Assembly: GCA_963969365.1 (NCBI GenBank)
Contig: OZ017753.1
Coordinates: 2,976,001-3,040,000 of the forward strand
Reading direction: 5' to 3'
Length of the DNA stretch: 64,000 bases
From: Asterochloris sp. CNOR1
Lineage: Eukaryota > Chlorophyta > Trebouxiophyceae > Trebouxiales > Trebouxiaceae
Made by a program: the position numbers and the translations under genes. The notes under the pieces are model-generated. The model ran no database searches. It was not told the origin of the DNA and worked only from the letters and a program-made list of their open reading frames with translations. Shown here piece after piece: positions 49,659 through 61,600 of the stretch. Each line of letters opens with the position of its first letter. Within the stretch, counting starts at the first letter, position 1.

Positions 49659-52600
49659 ATGCCTGCCCTGAAGCTTGGCTGGGTCCGCTGGCACCTTGGC
49701 TCTGATGATGTGCCAATCTTCGCGGCAGCTGGAGCGCTCTTCCATGCAGGTGACTTGCTGGCATGCATGTCATAGCAGGATGCACGACACCATGCCTGGC
49801 GACTCAAAGGTTGTGGGCCATGCACCATGGGCATTGATTGCTGCATTGCCTGCATTGCTGCAGTCTACAGCTCTGTGCTATGTGCAGCCTGTATCTGGCA
49901 CTCTCCTTGCAGTGCATTGCACAACTATAGCTGTCCTGCGTTGTCGGCTGCTGTGCTGCATAAGAGTAGCTTTGTGCGGGGCAGTTGCTGGTCTCTTTCG
50001 ACCATCTTGCATTAGTATGCTCCAGTCCCTCTGCTGCTGCTGATGGTTGTGGCCTGAGACATGGCTCCTGATTACCCATGCCAGTACGTGTTGAGCTGCT
50101 GTGATTTCCAGCAGAGCTGTCTGCCCTGCAGCATGCCATGCAGTCACCGCTGCGCCTGCACAGCATGTCCTGCTGCATGGTTGTGAGGACAGCTGCTGGT
50201 GCCCTGCAGCATGGATCGTGGTCATCCTGCTCACCAACGGTGACTTCAGGGAGATGCCGGAGCACTGCCATGAGAAGGGCAGGCAGTACATCGCCACCGT
50301 GGCAGGCCTGCTGTTCAGCTTCACCTTTGGGTTCGTCCTGGAGGTGCTGCTCATCTGGTCTGGCTGCCAAGGTGAGCCCTTCTGGACGTGGTACCCCTGG
50401 CCACCACTGGCCACCTCCAGATCAGAGGGTGCTGCACTCCTGAGTGCAGCCACTGTCCAGCCTGGTGCTGGAGATCTTTGTGGTGAAGCTGTTCAATTTG
50501 CCGACATTGTGACAGCCCCAAGTCCCAATCAAGCTGCTGACCCTTCTGATGTGGCACTGATCGACGCAGGCGCGCCTCTCGAGATCAGCAAGCGCCACGC
50601 CATGCCTGTGCTGCTGTGCATCCGCCTGGGCAACCTGTGCAGCGAGCTGGTCTTCACTGGTGGGTGCACCTCAGCTGGACACCAACATAACAGGGCCCGC
50701 TTGCATTCAGAATGTGGTGCCTGATCACTTGAACTCAACCCTGGGTGGGCCCTGCCCCTCTTGGGACAGCTTGGGCTCAACCTGGCTTTGGTGGGTGGTT
50801 ACAGTCACACGCTGACAACGGGAGGTACCACATGTACTACACTGCATGACCGTTGACAGTGCCATGCAGCTCAGCGCATCTGCACGCTGTGCTGGCTGTT
50901 TGTGCATTGCACGCTGCCTGACCCTGCCTCACACCATCTGAGGCTGCCCGTGGAATGTCCAGTGCCTTCCTGCAGGCTATGGCACGTATGTCGTCTTCTT
51001 CACGGATGTGACCTGCCACAGCCTGAGCAATGCCAACGACGTGGTGTGGAACCCAAAGCGTGAAGCCCGCATCCTGGTAGTGCTGACCTGGTGCTTTGAG
51101 GTCATCACGCTGCTCGGTGCCTGGCTGTGGTACAACGCGCTGCCCAAGCACGAGGACCCAGACACCTGGTGGGGCATCGGCGCTTGCAGCGAGCTCTGAC
51201 ACCATCACAGCAGCATCTGCCACAGATGGCACTGCAGCTCAGCACCACTCCCCTCTGTGCCACCCACCTGCGCACCTGTTCTGGCACCCTCTCAGGCTCC
51301 TTGTTGTCCCACTTCCAAAGAGCCTCATGTGGGAGGGGTGGCCTCTTGTGGCTTCAAGATTTGCTTTTTGGTGCACTGGATGAAAAACAAGCTGCAGCCT
51401 CTCCTGACTCTGAGCAGGTAGTGCTGCTCTGCTGCAGGGAGAGCAGGTTCTTGTGGGTGAGCCGGTGGCTGCTCTGCCAGGGCAAGGTCTCTGCGATGGA
51501 GCCCCAGAGGTGACTATCTTATTGCTGCAGCCGTGCTGGCAGTGATGATCGTTGCCCTGCTCGTTAGCTGGTGGCTTTGCAAAGCTGGTGTTCTCTCTGC
51601 TGAGCTTGCCCTGCAATCACCTGCTGCCGCCCTTGCTCTGACATTGTGGGTGCTGTGTGATGCCGGCAATTGGCTCAATGTTGCAGACCCTTTAGCCCCC
51701 ATCCCGCTGCCCTCTCTGCTGAGTCAAAACCAACCAGCTTGCTCCTGCTGCCCTTGCTTTGACGGTGTTAGACTGTGTGGACGCTGTGCGCTTTCAGCGG
51801 TCACCTCTTTGGGTCGCTGACCTCTCATCTGAGGTCCTGCCCCGGTTTCTGCTGAGTCATATGCAATCAGCACGCTGCAAGTTTGTGGATGCTGTGTGCT
51901 GCCAATGTTGTGCTCCACATTGATGTGATCTCATTGCAAATTCTGCAGCCCTCCTAGCAGAGCAACACTCAACGCTGTCCCTGCTGCTGTAGGCAGAAGA
52001 GCCTGCGCCGAATCGCCCGCTGGGTGACCACCTTGTAGCTGAGCAGCACTCAACATTGTCCCTGCTGCTGTAGGCAGAAGAGCCTGCGTCGAGTCACTCT
52101 AAAGCCTAACCCCATCCTTCTCAGCTGAGCTACACCCAACGCCGTCCCTGCTGCTGCAGGCAGAAAAGCCTGTGTTGAATCGCCTGCTGGATGACCACCT
52201 CGCAGATGAGCAGCACTCAACACTGTCCCTGCTGCTGTGGGCGGAAGAGCCTGCGCCGAGTCACCCTAAAGCCCAACCCTATCCTTCTCAGCTGAGCTAC
52301 ACCCGACGCTGTCCCTGCTGCTGCAGGCAAAAAAGCCTGCGCCGCATCGCCCGCTGGGTGACCCGGCTCATAGGGCATGTGGACCTAACTCCCTCAGACG
52401 TGACTCTGGCGCTGGTCCTGGTGGCCACTCTGCAGCGGAGGCGCCGCAGGTGCGAGCTTGCTGACGGCAGACGCCGTCAGGCGGTGCGCGGCCATGCTGC
52501 AAGACAGTTAGCCTTTCAGAACGGCAACAGGCGCCTCTTGCCAGACCTTGCTTCCAGCACTCAGCTTCTGCTCTGCATGCTTCTGTACAGCTTGACACCA

Positions 52601-55600
52601 CCACAACAAGGCCAAGCAACAGCACATCGAGAGAATCATGTACAAAGGCGATTGCTTGTACCTGCAGGTACATGCAATCGCCTTTGTATGTCATGGCCTG
52701 CCACTGGCAACCAGCTCAGGGGTTGACCAACCAGCCCATGTGTGCAGAGGTCTCATGCACACCACTCTGCGGGTGACCAAGGGTCAGAGGAGATCCTACT
52801 GTCTGTGCCTGCAGGGAGCACATCAAGGCCTGCCTGCTGGCGGCCAGGGACTCAGAGGATGACGTCACGGCCCCCGCAGGGTCCGCCGCTCTGCTGGACG
52901 CCAACGACTTCCCCACCAACTCCCATTTCTCCGGCTGGGACAAGTTTGCAGCTGCCCGCTCAGCTTCTGGGGCGTCCAGCCCGCCGCCGGGGCCCACACG
53001 AGAGAGACCGGCCGCACGTGCTGCCCCACGTCACTCCACAGAGGCTGCAGAAAGCAAACTGCAGGCTGCGCAGGACACTCCCCAACCATCAGGCGCCGCC
53101 GCACAGGCAGCAGGCAGGGCTGGCTCACAGCCAGCAGACACTGCCTCACAGGCAGCAGGCAACGCTGCACCTGCAGGCTCACACGCTGCAGAGGGTGCCT
53201 CTCAAGCAGCCACAGGGACTTCAAACCCAGTCCCTAACCCTGCCCCACAGGCTGCACGTGCGCCCTCTCCGTCAGCACACCCCCGGCGCAGCATGGCAGC
53301 CTCCGCCAGCTCCCGGCCGCTGACTGTGGACCAGGCCCGCCCAAACCCTGGAGGCCTCCAGGAGCTGCTGCACAAGAGGCAGGCCAGCCTGGCTTTCAGG
53401 AGCGCTGCCAGCAGGCCCAGCAGGGAGCAGCCCAGGCTGCCTGGCGGCCCTCAGGTATGGGGGCCCCGTGCTGCCTCGAACGCAGCTGACCTGGCGGAGA
53501 GAGGGCGGGCGGGGCCGCCTGCGGCTCTGCATGGGGCCGCGCAGGCTGCGCGCCCTGGCGCCCCCAGACCTGAGGACCGCCAAGCAGCTGGGCAGGCTGG
53601 GGCCATGCCTGCGGCTGCTGCTGGGGCTGCGCAGGCTGCCCACCTGGGCAGCCAGGGCAGCAGTCAGGCCATCAAGCAGCAGGCCAGCATGGAGCGGCAG
53701 GCCAGCGCCGGCCGGCACTCTGTGGAAGAGGCAGGTGGGGCGCCGTGTTCCGCAGCCCAAAGAAGAAGGCTCGTTGCTGCTCTCCCCACCAAAGTGGTCA
53801 AAAGACAGCAATGATATAAGTTGTCAAACCCAGCCAGCCACCTGTCATATCCGGTCTGTACAGGTGAAAGGGGTGGAGCCCCCTACAGGAAGAATCTGGC
53901 AGCATGCCCATGTTACTCACACCTGCTGTTGTAGGTGACAGCTTCAAGATGCAGTCCAGCTCCCAGGACGTGTGAGGAGGCAGGAACATGCTCATTTGCT
54001 GCCCTCTTCTGTCTGGTGTGGGCGGCAGCGCTGCAATCTTTGTTAAAAGGGATCACGGGCCAATGGGGCATGCTCAAGAGCAGCAGCATGCCCTTCTGAC
54101 TCGTCTTTGTCAGGTACAGGTGGCCAACTTGCTTGGCCCCACAGGCAGTCCAGCTCTCGAGCATGACTGAGTGCAGCAGCATGCCGTTTTGCAGCCTATG
54201 TGGTGCAGGTGGCAGGGCTGCAGCACCTCAACAGCACCGTTTGCCATGGGCACCTGCCACAGTGTAGCAGGTTGCCCTTCTTAAGCCACGTTCCATCTGG
54301 TGCAGGTGGCAGTGCCGGACCCCCCAACAAGCGCTCCAGCTTTCAGGGCCTGGCTGACTCCATCAGCATGCAGGCCATTCAGGAGGATGCACCCCTGCTG
54401 CGCCCGGGGGGATCTGTTTCGCCTTTCGAGGCGTTCAGCCACAGGTGGGATTGGCTGTTTGCTGGCATGTGTGATTGCGGGGGTCTGTGATGCCCTTTGC
54501 AGGGTTCAGCCACACTTGAAAATGGCTTCATGCTACTGTGTGCGGCCTTGGGAGTCGGGGTTGCCCTTTGCAGGGTTCAGCCACAGGTGGGCTTGGCTGC
54601 ATATGAGCGTGTACCGCCGCGGGGCCCTAGCTTGCCGCAAGACCAAGCAGCTGCCTGCTGGCGCGACTCCTGCCCTCCAACCAGAATTGTCATCGGCTGC
54701 AGGACGCTGACAGAAATGCAGAAAGCTAGTCATGTCTGAAGTCAGTCCTCACCGCACCAGAGCTCTGGCCGCGTGCACCTTGGCAAGCTCCACCCTGCCA
54801 AGCTCTCTGAGTGGATCGTGTCTTTGGCTGCATTGCACTGGCACACAGCAAGCTGGCTTCTCTAGGGTCCTCTTGCTGAACACTTGCTGACTCCACCCTT
54901 TACCGGTGCAGAGCTCTTGCAGCGTCACCATCCAGCGACTCCGGCAGCTCCCCCCTGCAGGGCACCTCTGAGCACTCTGGGGGAGGCCTCAAGAGCCACG
55001 CCATCTCCCTAGAGGGGCCCATGGGCAGCTCCGGCCTCCCCGCAGCAGGCAGTGGAGGGCAGGAGGTGCAGCCTGCCCCTCGCCAGGTACCAGTGGCTGA
55101 GGACAGGTTGTACACATTGCCCTACACTGTTGCGGCAACACCTGCTGCTTGATCGGCAGACGCACTTCACTTTCTGCAACTGGCAGACTCTGGTGGGCAG
55201 GAACAGCAGCCTGCTCCTTAGCTGGTAGCAATGGCTCCAACTGGAAGGTATAGATCGCCCACACCGTCACAGCACCCCAGCTGGTCAATCAACGCATGCA
55301 CAAGACTATTGAGTTGCAACGCAGGCATAGCAGCAAGCTGTAGTGGGAAGGACAGGCCATTTCCTTACCAGGATGGCCCTCTTCCAGCTCGGCCTTCACT
55401 TTCTACCTACTGTTCAGGTCAGCTAAACAACAACCTTCTTTCTACTGCAGCGCCCTCTATGGCCCTCACCCAGGCTCCAGGATTTTGCTTTGGTGGTGTG
55501 TGCAGCCTGTCCTGCAGGGTTACATAAACTGTGAGCTCCCCACGGCCCTGTCCCAGGCTGCGAGACTCTGCTTCTATGTTGTCCGCAGCCTGTCCTGCAA

Positions 55601-58600
55601 CAGCAACAAGTGTTCATATCCTCCAACACCCTATTTTCATCCTGCCTGCAGCGCCCGCCGCGGCCCCCATCCCATGCTCTGGCGTCCCTGCGCTCCCCAG
55701 CTGACAGCCTGGAGGTCATCATCGGGGCCGCATTTGCCGAGAGTGGCCCTGCGCAGCCCCCTGCGGAGGCACTGGCACAGGCGCTGGTGCATCCTGCAGA
55801 GCCCACTGCCAGCTCTGAGCAGGTGGGCTTGTGATGAAGGATCAGGGTTTTGATAGGGTTTAGGGGCCTCAGCCCAGCTCACAGCAGAGGCACAGGCGCT
55901 GGTGCGTTTTGCAGCATCCACTGCCGGCACTGAGCAGGTGGGCTCAGTGTTATGACGTCATGGCACGTTCCGCCTGCATCAGACTTTCTGCCTGCATGAT
56001 GGGTACCCATGCCAGAGACTTCAAAGCTCTGCCTGAGTCATGCTTCTCAGTGGCTTGAGGAATGCTGCCAAAAGGCAGCTCCCACGGCTTACGTCCTGAC
56101 AGAGAGGGACAAGAAAACTTGGAAGAGGGAGGGGGTGCCGAGGGGGACAAGGACGGGGCTGTGGGGGACAGCTTGGGCGGGCTGCTCTGGCGTTGATGGA
56201 GCCAGCGCCCAAGCGACACATCAACATATGTTTGTTCGGCGGCAGCAGCACAAGGACTTTCACTGCACAGCATGCCATACGGCTGTACCCAATTGTGTGT
56301 GCAGGCAGTGATGCATCAAATTTGGGCAGCATTCCTTCGGGTAGCGCATGGAAGCACAAATGTACCAGCTATCTTGTCAGGGGCAGCGTCCCTGTGGGGA
56401 GCGCCTGAAAGATCCACAAGTCAACCAGCTTGTCTGGGGGCTGTGCAGGCGACCGGGGCGCCAGATCCAGGCTCCACGCCGCTGGAGAAGTACGAGCACC
56501 GGCTGGACGTCATCTCGGCCGGCTGCATCACCCCCTCCGGCATGGAGGAAGACTACAGGTGGGCATGCCGCCGCAGCCTCTGGGCCTGTACTGCCCTATA
56601 CAGACCTCCCTGCTGTTCAGCAACTTTTGCAACCAGAACACCCTGCTGCAGGGCTGCCTGTTGGTGGGCACTCTCTACACTGGCCATCTGCAAAACTGGC
56701 TGCCAGCAGAAGGGCCATCTGCCGGGGGAGGCAAGCAGTGTAGCTCAGTGTCAAACTGTCCCTGAGCATGCTATTGGTGTGCCAGCAGCACTTCTGTCTT
56801 GCACGAGCGAGCAGTGCAGCCGGCCTTCCACCCACCACCATGAATGCAAAATGGCGCAAGATGCACCAGCTTGCCTGCACCCTTCTTGTGGAAACTTCAA
56901 TCCAATCCAGCAGCTGTTCATCACTCACTGCTGGCCCACAAGATGGTGCAAGACTCAACAGCTTCCCTTCCTTTGCAGGAGGAAGGTCCGTCCCGCCCTC
57001 GTGCACAATGCGACTGTCCACCAACCACCGCTGGCATGCAAGATGGTGCAAGTTTTCACAGCCCACCTGCACTTGGCCTGCCAGGGCCGCATTGTCTCAA
57101 GCACGCAGTGCATACCACTGCTGGCATGGCAGGTGGTGTAAGACTCTTACAGCCTCCCTTCGTCTGCATACAGGGCCCAGGCACGCAGTGCAGCTGACCC
57201 CAAACCACCACTGGCACGTGATTACCTGCACTCAGCCTGCAGCAGACATCTCGTTTGAGTGTGCAGGGCAGCTACTGAAGCAACAGCTTCCCTCTGTCCC
57301 TGCATGCAGGGGCCACCTCTCGCCCGAGTGTGCAGTGCAACTGTACACAAACCACCACTGGCATGTGCCTGGGGAGCTGCTGGCTGAGGCGGCCCACTGG
57401 CTGAAGTTTGCGGTGTCCATCTATGGCCTGGAGCCGCACAGCCACCAGGAGAACCGCTGGGCCAATGTGGTGCGGACGTGGGTGCGGCAGTGGCGCGACA
57501 GCCGAAGCAAGGGCAAGTCAGGCCTGATCTCCAAGAGGTTGGTCCTTCAGACTCCACGGAAGGGGCATGTGCTCTGTCCTGGTCCTTTCTGCTCTCAGGA
57601 GACTGTTCCCCCGCTTTATTCTGCTGTCAGGCAGGGTTGAGCAGTTTAGCACATGGTCTATGCCAGGAAGGCCTCTCAGAAGCAAGCTGTGTCCAGGCTG
57701 GTTCAACGTTGGACTCTAAGCGGGTACAAGTCTTGGTGGCGGTTCTGGGCGTCATGTCATGAAGGTTCTGGAATGGGGCTTGACCAGTATACACCAAAGA
57801 CGGCTCAACATTGGCCCTGCTGCGGCGGCCAGGAGCACCAGCATACAGCATCTGCTCCATTGGACCTGCATCACCCATTCTGGTCGTATAGGCTGGATGC
57901 AGGCAGCCCATGATGCAGCATTGTCGTTCATCTGGAGGCAGGCCTGACAGGAACTTGATTTGCTTTACAGGCAGAAAAGTGGCAGCCTCTATGAGAAGCT
58001 GAACTACGAGGCCATCAAGCAGCAGGCAGCTGTGCAGGACTCGGAGCTCATCTATGTCAGCTTTGCCAACCGTGCGCTGGCCCACCTGCCCTACATGGTC
58101 ACGCTGGACCCGGGCAGCAGGTGGGGCTGATGCGGGGTGACTACGAAGGCTGGAAAGCAGCGGCAATTGGCGGCACGGCGGGCATGTGGATTGTGAAAAG
58201 GCTTGTCTCTTGTCAGGTCCTATATGCTAACCCACCTACCCTGTGTCGTCGCGCTGGACTCTCGCAGCAGGTGGGGCCCATGCGTGGCAACCCTCAGTCC
58301 TCGGCGAACGGCAGACATAGCGTCATGAGGCGCATGTTGACTGCAAATGCTTGACAGAATCCCGTGTCTTGGCTGTCAGGGGGACAACACCACCTAACAG
58401 GACCAGTGCTGTTGCACAGGCAAGATGACGTGTCCTGCTCACCCCAAGCTGGCAACTTGTGACGTCTGGTGCGCTGCATGCTGCAGGTCGGTTGTGGTGG
58501 CCATCAGGGGAACAGCCACCATGGAGGACGTGGTCACTGACAGCCTGGCAGAGCCAGTGCTGCTGCACAACACTGAGTGGCTGCCCAAGCACCTGAGGGC

Positions 58601-61600
58601 GCACCAGCAGAAGACAGGTGGGCCGTTACCACGACCTGTCATCTATATCATGAATCGTGAAGCAGCACTGACTGACCTGGCGTCGCCTGCAATGAGTCCA
58701 CACTGTCTAGCTGTCCAGGATACAGACGCCTGTGTGACAATGCAACATGATTTCTGTGGCTGCTCGCTTTGGCACCGCACAGCAAGTGCCATCTGGTTGC
58801 AGCTGCCTGTGGCTGCCTGCAGCGTGCTTGTGAGCCCTGGTTGTCTGCCGGCAGTAGGCCTGATTGTCTGCCCCAGAGGGTGGTACAAGGCAGCCCGTGA
58901 TCAAGAAGTCATCCAGCAGTGGCCCTGCAACCTATTTCCTGCAGGCGAGGCCATGTACGCCCACGCCGGCATCGTGGCAGCCGCTGCAGCCATCTTCCGA
59001 GACATGGAGGCCCACGGTCTGTTGTACCGGCTGCTGGACGGCGCCTCCGCCGGGGCGGGGCTTCCGCCGGCAGGGCAGCCCCAGTCCGCGGCAGCCAGCC
59101 TGAGGCAGGCTGCCAAGGCAGCCAAGGGGCACTTTGTCAGCGAGGAGCTGCAGGACCATTTGGACTGCAAAGGGTGGCAGCTGGTGCTTACAGGTGAGCT
59201 CTCCCTGCTGGCCTGAGGCCTACATTACCTGATGTTTAACATGAATGGGGGTGACTGCGAAGGGTGGCACCTGGTGCTCACATGTGAGCTCTCCCTGCTG
59301 GCCTGAGGCCTACGTCATGACCTGATGTTTGACATGTCTGAACGGGGGTGACTGCGGAGGGTGGCAGCTGGTGCTCACAGGTGAGCTCTCCCTGCTGGCC
59401 TGAGGCGTATGTCATGACCTGTTGTTTGACATGTCTGAACACAGGTGACTGCGCAGGGCAGCAGCTGGTGTTGCCGGGCTGCATGTTGGCCAGTCTTGCT
59501 GCGTCACGAAACCAGGTAGAGCTTGCTGTGGTCCACTGCCTGGGTCTCCTGTCACCTAAGATAGCAGTGGCTCTCTCAGTCTTGGTGTCGCTGAAGCTGG
59601 TCTGCTTGGTGCCTGCCAGGTCCGGCTCTGGCTTTGTGGAGCCAGCACTGGCAGCTGACAGGCTGTCGCAGGCCTTCTTAGCAGGGTTTGCCAAGCGTGT
59701 CTTGCGCATGGTGCAGGACACAGCCTGGGGGCGGGCGTGGCTACTCTGATGGCCCTGCGTCTGGTGGACAGGTTCCCTCAGCTCAAGTGTTGGGCATTCG
59801 GCCCGCCAGGTGCGTTACCACAAAGGCTAGTTTGTTTGCTGTGTTTTGCTGGCTGCAGAACGACGCTGGGTGCCCGTCAGGGGTGCATGGAAGCAGCAGT
59901 CCAGTTGCAGCTGGTGTGAGCCTCTCACCAAGCCATCAGCAGGAGCAGGGCAGGGTTCTCCATGCTCATGGACAGTCTGCCTTGCAGCATGGCTTCCCAC
60001 AAAGGTTTGGCCACCTTGGGGCGCCCTCATCACAACAAGACAGCTGCATGCGCGCAGTGTGAGAGCCTGTTGCTAGTTTCCTGCAAAGGTTTGGGCAGCT
60101 TGGGTACCCTCATTGCAACAAGAGAGTTGCAAGCATGGAGAGCTTGTCGCCACTGCTGACATTTCGCTGGTGCTGAGCAGCAGCTACTTCAGCCTCCCGT
60201 CAAGGCTTCAGCGAGCCAACTTGGGGTCCCTTGTCGTGACACAAGAAGCCGCAAGCGTGCACAGCTTGCCAGCCCTGCGGCCAGCAGTTGACACAGCCCC
60301 ATCAAGGGTTTGGTGGGCTAGCTTGGGCATGTCCATCCCATCAAGTCCTAACCCTTAAGTGTAAACCCTGAGACAGCTTCTTGGACGGACAAGATACCTC
60401 ACTCCCAGAGCTGACCTGCAGGCGGCATGCTGAGCGCCAACCTGAGCAGCGCCATGACAGAGTTCTGCACCAGCGTGATCATTGGGAAGGACCTCGTGGC
60501 CAGGCTGTCAGTGGTCAATATTGGGCGGTTGCTGGATGAGCTGGTGGGTTGCTGTGCTTGATGAGGCTGCCTGGGAACCCTACAGCATCCGACCCAAGTC
60601 AGACTTTTGGGTGTTGTCCCGCCAGTGTGCTACATACTGGCATCAAAACAAGGCTGAACAGTTCCACAGGGCTGGGACTGGGCGCCAGAGCTCTGTGTGC
60701 AGGTCAAGGGTCTGCTGTCTGACTCCTGGCTGGGCAACAGCGGCCGCCGCCCACGCCGGTGCATGGCTGCCATTCAGACCAACAACACAACCTGCTGTTT
60801 CTGACAGGGCAGCACGTTGTGCCCCTCTGCCAGAGCTGAGCGCTGCCGTTGGGTCACTGCTCCATGTCTCTTGGCCTTAGTCACCCACACAGCTGAGTGC
60901 GGTCTGCAGGTCACTGCTCTCGCTCTCTGCAAGCTCAATAAGAACGATGTCTTTCTGCGGCGCCTGGGCACTGCCACCCGCCACCAACACCCAGACCACC
61001 TGTTCTGGAACGCAGACGAAGTCCCTGAAGAGTGCTTAGAGGTGGGGGTTGTTTCTGTGATGCTTTTTGCCCCTCACTGAGCTTCTTGTGGGCCTGACAG
61101 CACGCTTGGGAACCCAGGACTGCACTCAGCACCAATGTGTTACAGCACTAGCACATTCAGGGTGGTGGCAATCGCCCACCAGAACCAGGTGGAGCCCTGC
61201 ATGCTCCAAGAGGGGCTTAGCACACCCAGCAATGAGCCTAAGTGAAGCTGGAGCACAACCTTGTCGGCAGAACTGGCCTGGCTTCCTGGTGCATGAGCTG
61301 CACATTGCAGGCAACAACGTGGCTGCAGTCCACAGCCTGCCTGTCCAGCTTGTGGCGCCTGCAGGTCCTGGAGCGATACAATGCCCAGATCGAGTCCAGG
61401 AGCGCCCTGCTGGAGCTGGTGCCGCCAGGTAAGCCCGCCACGCAGTTGGATGCTGTTGCAGACAACTGTGCCGCACAGGCTCTGAAGCTTGCGCCTGACC
61501 TCATGACTTGTCTGCTGTGGGCCGCAAGGGGCACCTGCCTGCAATTTGCACGCCTAATGCTGTTGGACTGGGCTGTGCTGCAACCAAAGGTTTGACATGT

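Noticed and set aside
51960-52326. Echo arrays as mutually exclusive or alternative exons
   Set aside because: The copies contain stops or frame changes and have no donor pairing with their acceptor, so they cannot serve as complete cassette exons.
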